Positions 33,726 through 44,565 of a stretch of DNA of 64,000 bases are shown in pieces. Positions within the stretch are counted from its first letter, which is position 1. Each line of letters opens with the position of its first letter. The position numbers were made by a program, and so were the translations under genes. The DNA lies in contig JAULJL010000017.1 of NCBI GenBank assembly GCA_030761205.1, positions 5,032,001 to 5,096,000 of the forward strand, in the 5' to 3' direction. The DNA comes from Fremontodendron californicum (Eukaryota; Streptophyta; Magnoliopsida; Malvales; Malvaceae). The notes beneath the pieces are model-generated. The model ran no database searches. It saw only the letters and a program-made list of their open reading frames with translations, and was not told the DNA's origin.

Positions 33726-34442
33726 ACCGAAGATAATACAAAGATTAATATTGGTTGTCTTAGAAACGTTATAGAAAAGAAAATTCAATAGTGATTAGAA
33801 GGAAAAAAAAAAAAAAAGGTACAGAGATTTTGTGAAAACTGAAAAGTGAAATTTCAAAAGAGAGCTGCTTGAACTTAAACATGATCACTTGCTGGGTCTA
33901 GTTTTATGAAGGGAGGGACGAGTGTGACATAAAGTGAGGTTAAAGCGCGTGTCAGATTTTGACAGTATCAGCCTTTCAGCAGTCGCCGCAGGCAAAATTC
34001 AGTTTCTTTAACATTGCTAGAAAGGTGAAGTTCACCTCTCAAAATCGGCGTGTGAAATGAACGGTCCAATGAAATGGTGAAAGAGTGGTGCTGTCGCAGA
34101 CGGTGACAAAGTGGTCCGTTGTGTGTCACGCGCATTGTCAGATTGATTGCCCTTGCCTGCCTAAGCCTAACACTATCAATGGGCAGAGGAGGACACGTCA
34201 CTGATTTCAGTTATGTGGGTCCTATTTTATGCAACGGGGCGGGGCCCTGTTCTGCATGTCAGCACTAAGTGAATAAATATAAATAGAAAAAATAAAAATT
34301 ATCAAATATATCAAAAGTATAAATATAAATAATAACATATATTAAATATGTTATATTAATCATATTATTTTTATATTATTAAAATAATATACGATATTTA
34401 AAATTATTAAGTTTAAATGGAGTGTTGGCATGTTGTTAGATC
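33726..34442. other. GRF promoter and upstream DNA
   Basis: Region upstream of the GRF start codon. An A-run is at about 33808-33819. The 77-codon minus-strand frame near 34201-33968 shows no domain. Confidence 0.5.
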
Positions 34443-34956
34443 AAAGTATTTGGGAGATTGTATTATATTATTTAATTTAAATTAACTTCTCTATTATATA
34501 ATTGGATAATTTAGTTTTTTTTTTTTTTAAATTGAAGGAAAAAGATAAAATTACTAAGTAAACCGTTAAAAAAGCTGACTTGATATTTAACTTGTGTTTA
34601 ATTAATGACGTGGATATCAAATGCTGATATGACATCAATAAAATATATTATTTTAAGATGATATGGACAAAATAAATAACCAAGTTATTGAAAATGTCAC
34701 ATCAAATGTTGAAAATATATTATTTATTTTATCCATGTCATTATAAATAATATATTTTATCAATGTCACGTCAGTATTTGATATCCATATCATCAATTAA
34801 ACACAGATTAAATAACAAGTCAGTTTTTTTAACGATTTACTTTGTAATTTACCTTTTTGCTTCAATTTAGAAAAAATAAAAATTAAATTACTCAATTTTA
34901 TAATAAAATGACTAATTTATATTAGATAATATAATACGGAGACCTTTCAAATATTT
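34443..34956. mobile_element. Large foldback (MITE-like) element, ~514 bp
   Basis: Left arm (34443-34678) and right arm (34720-34956) are imperfect inverted complements over nearly their whole length. Shared blocks include gtattatattat-taat, aaattgaag, gttaaaaaa-ctgactt, gtgtttaatt-atga, tggatatcaaat and aaaatatattatt. The loop is only about 40 bp. A transcript would form a long hairpin and could feed small-RNA production. The exact ends and target duplication are uncertain. Confidence 0.8.
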
Positions 34957-35419
34957 TTACTCATGATATTTCGTTTGTTATTGTTGGATTGAATAAATAT
35001 ATATAAGTGGCTGAAATGACAGTTGCTTTTAGGCCCATATATAAACCGGATTTGAAGTTGGGCCGAAGAGAAAGTTCAATCCACAATTGTCCATGATAAC
35101 TCGGCCCAGATAAATTTATCCTATATTCCTTAACTCAAAACATGGTAAATGGCTATAATTAAGAGAGAGAAGGAAATCACTTCTATATTAGTACTTGTCT
35201 ATTTGATACATATGAAAAAGTCCCAAGCCCACGACATGAAACCTTGGGTCAGCATGTTTGATGGAGCCGAACATCTCAAGACATTGATAAGTAAGCCCGA
35301 AAATACACGAATTTGGGCTTCAAATAGACCATCATGATCCAAAAGACACAGACTAACTGCTAAGCCTAACTATATACCACAAAGTAACTCCTTTTAATAG
35401 AAATCAAAGAACCCCCAAG
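34957..35419. other. Intergenic DNA between foldback elements
   Basis: No gene supported; a 62-codon frame at 35149-35337 has no features of note. Confidence 0.45.
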
Positions 35420-35713
35420 TAGATCTGCTTATGAACCGAATCAGGTCACGGTCTGATTTTTTTCAGAATTTTTATTCAGGTCCGGCCCTGGATCGGGTCG
35501 GGCCGGCCTGACAAGTCCAAATTTACTGTTCACAATGTTAATATATATATATGTATTTTAATATATTTTTATAATTAAAATAAAATAAAATAATATTATT
35601 TTAATTAAAAAAATACTGTTTCGGGCCAGGCCGGTCCAGATTAAAAAATCCTGTCGAGGCCTGGCTCAATACGGGCAGGACTGGACGGGTTGTTCGGCCC
35701 ATGAGCAGGTCTA
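35420..35713. mobile_element. MITE with tagAYctgc ends (hAT-like), 294 bp
   Basis: Ends are inverted repeats TAGATCTGCTTATG and TAGACCTGCTCATG (inward from the right). GC-rich gggccggcc-type subterminal blocks (35480-35515 and 35625-35700) flank an AT-rich core. Identical 7-bp flanks, ccccaag, lie at 35413-35419 and 35714-35720, consistent with a slightly eroded 8-bp hAT target duplication. Confidence 0.8.
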
Positions 35714-36452
35714 CCCCAAGGCTGAGATTTCTCATTTTCTAATTGTCTTCCCATTTGCTCCACCAATGTTGCGAATCTTCCATTCTAGAAAATATAAGGA
35801 GGTTTTGAGGGCAGAGTTGATAATGGACACTAATGTTTTTAACCCCTCCCAAATTGGTTGCAAACATCGTCTTGCAATTCAAACAACAAACCAGATTCCA
35901 TGGGTGTAGTAGTAGGGTGGACTTTATCCGAGTTAAAACCAATAAAATTATTCCTTGCATTTCAGAATGTTTACGATCAAAATCATATCAAAACAATCTA
36001 ATATTGCTGACGTAACAAATTTTTGCTTAGCCACAAGAAGGCATAATCGATTCTTCTTCAAAACACGAGATGCAGAGAGGGATTCACTCTATGTATTCTC
36101 TAAAGTTTAGTAGCAATGAAATTCTTCATTCTTTATTTTTATTGAGTAAGCAAGTCTGATATTCTTTCTTTTCTCTAGTTTCGCCAAATGTAGTAAAATG
36201 AGTTGAAAAGCTAAAACTAAAAAGGAAAAGGTAAAAACTGATTACAAGATCAACCCAAAATTCATTTTGTAAAGCAATTTTCTGCAAGATAAGCCCAAAA
36301 TTGGATTAAATCCGTTGTTATTTGGAAGGATCCAAATAAGAACGGGCCGTAAAAAGTTTGAGGAGTACCTTACATTAATTAAGTTGCTTTCAGTCATTTG
36401 GAAGGGCATTAATAAAACAAAAATGAGTGAAAGTGCTATGGATAATTAAAGA
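35714..36452. other. Intergenic DNA
   Basis: No gene or clear element. Frames at 35739-35960 (-) and 35833-36015 (+) are antisense to each other and unsupported. Confidence 0.45.
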
Positions 36453-36631
36453 TAAGATTTATATTTGATGCGTTGATTGTGTATAAATATATAGAAGCAA
36501 ATAATATCATTTCATTAAAAATAAAATTATTTGTAAATGTTTTTATAAACTTTTAATGAAATGATATCAGTTGATTCACTGACAGTGTATAAATATATAT
36601 ATATTATCAATGTATCAAATATTAATCCTTA
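36453..36631. mobile_element. Short foldback MITE, ~179 bp
   Basis: Left arm taag-attatatttgatgcgttgat... is an inverted match of the right end (taaggattaatatttgataca... inward). Both arms also share gtataaatatat and the identical block atatcatttcatt (about 36504-36516 and 36555-36570). The middle is a short loop. It shares its style with the patch at 19594-19660. Confidence 0.75.
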
Positions 36632-37630
36632 AAAACAACCGCCATTTATCTTTGAACAAATGATTTATAAACTTTTTGTCAGCATTAGGATACCAAAAAT
36701 GTGTAAATTATTTTGATCTCAAACCCCATCCACCACACATTAATTCCAACCAAAAATAAAATAAAATTGAAAGACAGGCGGCTTTATAATTGGTTTATCA
36801 TCATCAACTTCAATTATATATATATGGTCTCCTTCAGCAGTGATTTCAATGGTTGTTAGGATCATTCTCCCCAATACACACAGGACAATTCCAATTTCCA
36901 AATGTAATTTTATCTTCAAATTACCTAGAAGGTCGAATATTAATTCTTAAGAATTACCAAACTAATTAACGTCTCTTCTCTTTTTTTACTTCTAATCAGT
37001 TTTTAATCCTTATGTTGAGGTAAAGAAGGCCTCCATTATCGTCAACTTTTAATTAGAAATATGGGAAAAGAAAGAAATTTATCAGATACTAACAGTTTGA
37101 AACTTAGAAAAGCCTATGAAAAGGGTCCACAAATATAGAAGGAAGATTTATAAAAGGGGCCGGTTAACTTGTGAGCAATGTTTGCACAAACTTTCCAGTA
37201 CTTTGAAATTATATTAGTGTAGAATTAATTTAATTTTATATATTTTCATATTTTTTTATATAATTTATATTTATTTAATCCGATTGTTGTATTTCAAGTT
37301 TTATTCACGTAAATCGTGCACGTCAAATTTTGAGTGAATTAAAAATATCTAACTATTTGTTCGATATAAAAAATTTCAACCGTTAAATATATATAAAAAA
37401 TGGCATTCTCGATCGATATGGTACAAATATCGAATCGATTTGAAACTTTACGTGCATGACGAGTGCAATTATATTACTAAATCCAACGATCGATTTATTA
37501 AAATTTTATTCATACACAAAGTTACAAATATATGTAAAATTAATTAATTTTACATCAATATAAATAGATCCTCATATATATATATATTAAGTGGTGGGGA
37601 TGTTAATTGCTAGCCTATAAAGTGGCCATT

Positions 37631-37690
<60 letters not shown>

Positions 37691-39914
37691 ACCACCAAAT
37701 TATTACCTCCAACTTGTGGAAAAGCCTCAGGGTTTGAGGGGTCAGGTGACATATTAATTTTATATCAGTAGTTAAAAACCTTGTACTCGGCAAACTTTGC
37801 ACGCAAAAAAAATCCCCCAAGCTTGAAACTAAAAATTCATGCCAAATGGTTTTCTCAATTGTAGTAGATGAATTTATATATTCAATTTCGAAGAAAAGAA
37901 GATATAGAAATGAAAGTATATTCAACAAATTGAACTTAGATTGACACACAAAAAAAATGCAAAAATGAAGATAAAAATCTTTAAAATCCATATCCTATGT
38001 ATTGAAAATGTCATAAGTGATCGTACAAAATTAAGCAATCCCCAAAATGAAGGTTTGGTTGTCTAGGAAAAAAACACACATGAATCTTGTCAGAAGGCTA
38101 CAAAATGAGCTTTTCCTCCACATAATCAGAAACATTTTTTATGGTAATAAGTTGAAAGAAGAAAGAAATTTAGGGTTTATTGATCAGAAAACCAAAAAGA
38201 AGCATAGGCAACAAATTTGCACATGCATGGACTGTTAAGGAAGAGGAAGGGAATTAAAATTTAGAAAAACTAATGATAGAGATAAAGTACATGCAACTGA
38301 TAATGATGACCTTTGAACAAAAAACGAAGAAATGGGAACTCAATCTAATAGTATTATATACAAGAATCAAGGAGGAAAAAGAGGATCTGTTAGCTAGTTC
38401 TACTGGTAAAGTTTCAGTTTGGAGAACTTGCAGAGATCAGCTAGGGTTTAAAACTTTATAGTATATATATAAAAAAAAAACATATACATTCAAAAATCAA
38501 AACAAACTCTTCATTTATTTATTATATAGTATTAAGTAGTAGTATGTAACTTTAACTTACCTTGATTCACTCTCTCATTTTTTATTTTTTATTTTATAAA
38601 AGAACTACTCTAGTCTGAGAATGAAAAAAAAAATTTATAAATATTAAGATTCAAAATTTAAATTTATTGAATGTTATCTTTTTAAGAAGACCAATTGAAC
38701 TAAAAACGGGTTCCTCCCACAGCTTTTTACTTGTATGGTGGCAGTGACAGTTTTTTTCAGAGAAAGAGAGAGAATGGGAAACTTTAACGCTTGAGATCAG
38801 TTTGTCTTGGTTGTTGGTGGTGTTGTTGCTTTTACAGTGAAGTGTATGGAAATGGTTGCCTCGAAAAGGAGTTTTTTTTTTTTTTTTACTTACAGAGCAG
38901 CGCACGTGTAACCCAGTACCCAATGTATCATCTCTGATTCCGTGATGAACCCTAGCAATAGCAAGTCAGAGAAAAAATAATGAATACTTACACAGCAAAA
39001 AAGACAGCAAAACTCTAAGCCCATAACCTCCCATCACCTTGCTTTCTTCAAGTCATGATTTGCCATCTCCCCCCCCCCCCCCGACCAACCTTCAAACTGC
39101 CACTAGATTAATTGAACCATATATTTTCATATTTCACCCAAATATATTAATATAATTATTAATAGAACTGTTCTTACATCAAAATATAAAAATAAATATC
39201 CTTAATTAATATTAATAATATTAGTTTTAATAACAATACCAATAATCATAGCAATGTTTAGAGAGGAAGAAGGTAACTGCTAATAAACAAGAAAAAAAAT
39301 ACTACTACGTATGATTTCTGTGAACTGCACACCGATAAAACTTATATAATTTTTATTCTTTTAAAGAACTCAAAAACCCTTCCGTCTCTATGAATCTAAA
39401 CCCATTTTTTATAAAAAAAAATAGGTGTAATAGTAGTGTTTTTTAAGGATTTGGATCGTGTAAGAGAATCTGAAACTTAAAAGTACTATGCAAAAAAAAA
39501 AGAAAAAGAACCCTAATAAAAAGGTGGCTTTTTATTATTATTATTTGTCCGAAGAACAATTCTCAGACAAGCTGAAAAGGGATGAAGAGAGAGAGAGAGA
39601 AATGACTGACATCTTCTGGTACTTCTTCATCGTTAAGCTACTATAATGAGGACAATTGAAAAAGGCTATTCTTATAAAATACTACTGAAAAAAACCCACC
39701 AGAGAGAAATACATGAAATTTGTACATCCTTCTTCAAATCAAAGCCAGATGAATCCCATGATCAACATCCTTAAGACTTACAATTAAAACATCAACTATC
39801 TTATAAAAGAAGAAGAATGAAAGGTGATCAAAAGGTCAAAATAACAAGAGAGGTGAAAAGGGATGATTAAGGAGGGAAAAAAAAGGGAAAAAAACCTGAA
39901 ACTTTCTGTTTTTG
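36632..39914. other. Long AT-rich intergenic stretch
   Basis: No gene is supported over 3.3 kb. It holds a probable weak foldback at about 37205-37580 (ends tatattagtgtag... and ...catcaatataaata), a long (ta)n run at about 37640-37687, a C-run at 39070-39082, and a GA run near 39590. The part next to 39915 should be the AHL 3' UTR. Short frames here have no domains. Confidence 0.5.
37640..37687. repeat. (TA)n microsatellite
   Basis: About 24 TA units following a short (taca)n lead-in. It is likely length-polymorphic. Confidence 0.9.
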
Positions 39915-40781
39915 TTAATAAGGGGGACGACCTGTGCCCCAGTAGGCCTCAGCTGGCAATTGAACTGAATTTAGAAGATTTGGTGACAATCCTTGAACAA
40001 AGGATCCGTTGGGATCTTGCAATAGTTGCTGTTGTTGACCAACCATGCTTCCCGGCGACCCTAAGGATCCGCTTCCAGGAATCGGCGCTACTGGCTGTTC
40101 CTCTTCCTCCAATGGAAGTCTTTCATAAGCTGCATTACCAAAAGAAGCTGCCATAATCACCACCGGACCTGAAGCAACAAGTTCACCCACCACGGTTCCT
40201 CCAACTACCTGACCTTGACCGCCGGCTAAATATATGGTCAAACCTGATGCAGCCGCTGGTGCTGGAGGAGGTAAAAATGACCCAGAAAGTGATAAAACTT
40301 CGAATCTTCCATGTAAAGTCACGACTGCACCAGGAGCTCCAGGTTGCCTTAAGGTTACATTTGTTACAGTTCCGCTCCCACTCAAAATGCAAACCCCTCT
40401 TTGTCTTCGCCTAGCAAAAGTCGAAACACTCTCCATAATATCACAGCCGTTGGCAATTTCCATAACATGGGATCGGAGGGCATTGGCGCTATCACGGGTT
40501 ATGATGATCGGTGGCTTAGGTTTGTTCTTGGAACCCGAAGGTCTGCCTCGTGGTCTTCTTGAGATTTCACCTTCAGTTCCAGGGACTATGGCTAGTTCTT
40601 TGCCTTCACTCGTGTCGGTAGTGGCTGTTTCTTGTCGATCTCGTTTCTGGCCACGGTTTTGCTCATCTTCTGAGTTTTGTTGTTGGTGATGATATTGGAA
40701 TTGATGGTGCGGGTTTAGATGAAGATCTCTTGTGAGGAAAGAAGGAGGAACAGGGCGGCCATGAGCTGTTACTGGGTCCAT
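39915..40781 (-). CDS. AHL22: AT-hook nuclear-localised protein (AHL, PPC domain)
   Basis: A single-exon 288-aa protein. A His/Gln-rich N-terminus precedes one AT-hook (RRPRGRP at 75-81, extended by SGSKNKPKPP), which grips the minor groove of AT-rich DNA. A PPC/DUF296 domain follows at about 96-215 with the clade-A signature GRFEVLSLSG (158-167), used for trimerisation and partner binding. A Gln/Gly/Pro-rich tail ends in ...TGRPPY. The intronless form with one type-I hook and this PPC motif is typical of clade-A AHL proteins, nuclear regulators of flowering, hypocotyl growth and chromatin. Synteny (next to GRF9 and Aurora) points to the AHL22 orthologue; the symbol rests on that plus the motif. 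The start is MDPVTAHG. Confidence 0.92.
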   Translation of the reverse strand: MDPVTAHGRPVPPSFLTRDLHLNPHHQFQYHHQQQNSEDEQNRGQKRDRQETATTDTSEGKELAIVPGTEGEISRRPRGRPSGSKNKPKPPIIITRDSANALRSHVMEIANGCDIMESVSTFARRRQRGVCILSGSGTVTNVTLRQPGAPGAVVTLHGRFEVLSLSGSFLPPPAPAAASGLTIYLAGGQGQVVGGTVVGELVASGPVVIMAASFGNAAYERLPLEEEEQPVAPIPGSGSLGSPGSMVGQQQQLLQDPNGSFVQGLSPNLLNSVQLPAEAYWGTGRPPY

Positions 40782-42165
40782 TTCTTTTCTTCCCTACAAA
40801 GTTCAAACCTAATAAACAATTAGCTAACACATACAAAGAACCCACTGAATTATGATGAAGAAAGAGAAAAGAAGGATAATAGGGTTCCTATTTTTGTATC
40901 CTTTGTGGCTTTTTTGCTGGGTATTTTGGTGGATTGAATATCTGCAGGTTTCACCAAGAAAAGGCAAGAGAAGGGCTTTGAAGCATCTGCCACCAAATTT
41001 TCAGCTGAAATAGCTGAATCAAGTCATCTTTCTTCTCTCAACTCTTCATATGAGTTGACATGGTTTGTTTTCCTTAGGTAGTTTTTGGAAGTGATGATCT
41101 GTTTCTCTTGTTGTTGGTTAAGGGTTTGGGAGGAGATGAGGAAGAAAAGGGTGGGGGGTAAGAAAATAGGCAAAAATGGGAGAGGGGAGGGAGAGGTGGT
41201 TTATGGGTTTGTGTTTGGGGCGTCGTGGTGGGATTCTTTTGTGCTTTTTGGTAGTGTTGTTGGGTTAGGGTTAGGTCAAGGCATCGGATCGATGATGATG
41301 GGTTTAGTTTTGGTAAGACAGCGTGCGCATGGGCGGTGTGTGGGGCCTCCCCCTTTCTCTCTCTTTTGTCTCTCCCCCACCACGGGGACCCAACCAACAC
41401 CCCACGTTCTCTCTCTCTCTCTCTCAAATGTCTCTGTCTTGCGAGAATTAAAAGCCTGCAGTATAAAATCATGCTGTCCTAATTCATTTACTAGCTCAAG
41501 CCTCCTCTCCCTTCTTTCCTCTTTATAATCTTCTCTTGTATTCTCTTCTTCCCTCCCTTTCACCCTCTTTAACTATTACTACTACCAGTACTCAAAATTC
41601 TGTCTTCAGGTCCCCCAAAAGTTTTGTACTTTCTGCATACTTGAAACAAGTCCGATGATGATGACAAGACACATTATAGTTAGCTTTTATAAGTTCATAA
41701 ACAATTTAATAGTGAAACATTTACGGTTCACAGGTAAAAATGATACAAGTGCAATATTGTTAGTTGACATATGATTTAAGATATAACAAATATGAGATAA
41801 AAGGCACAAAATCTTAAATAATCTTTTTTAATGTTCTACAATTTTTCTTTTTCTTTTTTTTTTTTATATAGATTTTTATTGATTTAATCATAGAAATGCC
41901 TTTCGAAATCCCAATTTAGATATGTGCTTGATGGGTCATGCGAGCTCTTTCATTTCTTGCTCCTTCAAACCCTCCGTCTAAAATCTAAAAACACAAAACA
42001 ATTTGGCATTGTTTTGTGAGAATCAAACCCACAATCACATGGTTATGAAACGGCTCTTAAGAAGCAAATTGATTAAAAAAACGAAAATCATGAAAAGTAA
42101 TCCACATGCCAGTTACAATATGCCAAGTGGACAAATCAGGAAATAATGGTAGGAAAAAGTGTAGC
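40782..42165. other. AHL promoter/leader and CACTA left flank
   Basis: The 40782-41640 part is strand-biased, reading GA-rich on the minus strand, with a CT run at 41407-41425, as in a plant 5' UTR/promoter of AHL. Open frames on both strands here (132-147 codons) are composition artefacts. The rest is AT-rich and contains one copy of the flanking repeat (41765-42010). Confidence 0.5.
41765..42010. repeat. Left copy of a direct repeat flanking the CACTA element
   Basis: Aligns in the same orientation with 52730-52985. Shared landmarks in order: acatatgat-aagatata, aaaatctta, ttctacaa-tttct, gatttttattga/gatttttgttga, aaattccaatttcgat-like, tgtacttgac-like, and a gctctttc...ttgctc-ttcaa block ending aaaaacaca. 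Divergence is visible throughout. The parent sequence is unidentified. Confidence 0.55.
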
Positions 42166-42199
42166 CTCACGCAAATTGATTTTTCGACCGCAATTTTTT

Positions 42200-42530
42200 T
42201 TAAGCTTAGGGGCGTTTACAAACGCCGCTAAAACAATGGAGGCGTTCTAAAAAATGCCGCAACAAACGTTGGTAAAGACTGAGCCGGGACATTTCGTGGC
42301 GTTTGTAGGTACATTAAAGGCGTTCAAAAATGACACAATAGAACGTCGAAAAGTGATATTTTTATCGGACTTTAGCGGCGTTTGGTAAATAAAACGCTGC
42401 TAAATTGATTTACTTAGCGGCGTAACAAACGCCGCTAATTCTTAACTTTTAGCAGCGTTTGTGATCTTAAAACGTCGCTAATTCTTAACTTTTAGCGGCG
42501 TTTGTGATTTTAAAACGCCGCTAATTCTGC
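42200..42530. repeat. Left subterminal repeat array of CACTA element
   Basis: At least eight copies of the ~11-base unit tagcggcgttt or its complement, often paired as small hairpins (for example ttagcggcgtttgtga...aaaacgccgctaa near 42437-42525). In CACTA elements these bind the TnpA protein. Several copies carry CpG-decay substitutions (cagcgttt, acgtcgct). Confidence 0.8.
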
Positions 42531-42923
42531 AGTATATTTTTTTTAAATACTATTTAATTCGTTTAAACAATTATATTTATCAATAATAATTGCATTTCTA
42601 TTTACGGAACTGTCCAACAATACACAAACAACACAAATTATATGAAAAACCATAATATAAAAAATTATTTAATATAAAATATCAATCGTACAACGAATGT
42701 ATTATATAACACATCAAATCCACTTAAAACTTAAAAAATTACAAGTTACAAATGTTAAAAGTTGGAGGAAAGAAGGACAATCATAACAAGAACGTTATAT
42801 GTGCAGCAAGTTGTTCTCATGAGCCCTACTACAAAAAATTAGAATACGTAATTAATATATAAGTTATTAAGTTATAAAAGTAAGATAATTAACAACGAAG
42901 ATATTATATTACCTGAGATGGAG

Positions 42924-44310
42924 GATTTTGTGAATTCGTTGAGCTTGCTGGAAACTTTTGCTGCACTAAATTTGTCAACGACTGAAACTGTGCTTGCAGC
43001 TCCTGATATCTTCTTTGCTCTTCTTTTTTCTCAGCTTGTCTCTCTGCTTGTCTGTCTGCAATAATCTTTGCTATCTCTGCTTTTCTCTCTGCTTCTTTTC
43101 TTGCTATCTCTGCTTGTCTTTATGTTTCCTTCTCCTCAAAACGTTTATGCATATATTGCATTTCTTTTCTCAGCATCTGAACTTCATATGCACTGGAGCT
43201 TTGTGAAGAAGAAGCAGTAAACAGTTCAACTCGTCCTATTTTTCCCCTAGCTCAAGTTCCTGCAAAATAGAAAAAAATTATACTAAATTGTATTAAAACA
43301 ATTGACTAAATTAATACTGAAAACTTACTTTTTCATTAGTTTTTTCTGGCAAAGCTTTTTAATCCACTGGTGTGACTGTATTTCTGTTGATTTCTACTGT
43401 GTACCCCTATCTTTTCTCGTTCCTGTACATTGCAGACCAACATTACTAATATAGACATATTTCATACAATTGTATTATATAAAGTACTATAAATTAATGA
43501 CAAAAATAAATTATAAATGATACCTCTCATTTTCTTGAAAACCAGAAGTGAACCAATTTCTCATACTGCCACGAAACCACAGCACGCGGTAAGGTTCATA
43601 ATATGACAGTAGGATCAGTATTTCGATCGAAATACTTTTTCTTCAAGTTATGCTTATAGTCTTTCCATTTTTTCCCCAACGACTTCATAACAAATGATGT
43701 CGAAATCTGCAAAGAAAATCTCGACTGAAAAGAAAAAGTTGTACAAAGTTAGTTCGATGATAAACAAAATTTTAAATTGAAATACTAATTTAAAAGGCTT
43801 ATACCTCAATAAACTTTAACATCTTGACCTTCTCAGTATTCGGCACATCACGCCATGACTCATAATGAATTGGACACTTCATCCCATTTTGAGCAATGAG
43901 GCCAAGAAAGCTAGTCAATAGTTGTGCTTTCGGACCAATTGGCTGCTGCTCATTATTTGCTGCGACAACAATACGCTCTTTAGGAGGTAGTGCCCATAAC
44001 TCTTTTAATGTGGTACGACCACGAGTTCTGCGTTGTCCAGCATTTTCAACTACACAAAAGCAAATATATATTAGCAATTGTCCAACTTTGTGTAATTTTA
44101 ACACCTCTATAACACGATACATGTATTCAAGTTCCTATGAACTACAGTTTCTGCAGTCGTAGAGGTAGTAGGCAACTCTATGTTAGAATCTACAGTAGAC
44201 ACATTCGGTATCTCTGAAGGCGTCACTCTAGTGTTGCCCTCATCAGTAGCACCTGTCGGTTCTGAACCGGTCCGAATGATATTGATGTCTGTTAATCTTC
44301 TCTTCGGCAT
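42924..44310 (-). pseudogene. CACTA TnpA-like (Transposase_24) gene relic
   Basis: Pieces in order: MPKRRLTDINIIRTGSEPTG... (44310-44107); GRTTLKELWALPPKERIVVA and QQPIGPKAQLLTSFLG (about 44050-43799); then ISTSFVMKSLGKKWKDYKHN and KKKYFDRN to a stop (about 43710-43605); then a coiled-coil stretch rich in RQAE/RKEAERKAE/QELQAQFQSL (about 43205-42930). This order (PKxQLLTSFLG, then VMKSLGKKWKDYK, then C-terminal coil) is typical of plant Transposase_24 proteins of CACTA elements, which bind subterminal repeats. It is broken by in-frame stops, including one inside the coil after EEKET. Confidence 0.75.
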
Positions 44311-44565
44311 GTTATTTGCATCAATTTTAAGTAAACAACATTAGTATAAGAATCAAATACTATAATGTAAAGAACATTAATAATAATATTTAAAGTATAA
44401 AAGCATATTATATATACAGTATTTGAGTCAAAACAATCTTACTAAATTCAGTTTTTTCATCAAGCTTCATAAATGTCTTCATCAACATCTTCACGAACCC
44501 ACTAAACATCTGTACTGGTACTAGGGATATTTTCATTCAAGTTTTGATCGATAAAAGGCAAGCAT

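Noticed and set aside
39915..40689. Plus-strand frames across the AHL gene
   Set aside because: Antisense shadows of a GC-richer coding exon.
41074..41563. Overlapping long frames on both strands upstream of AHL
   Set aside because: The region is strand-biased in purines, which suppresses stops on both strands; the translations are low-complexity (RERERE, SSSPP) and overlap each other.
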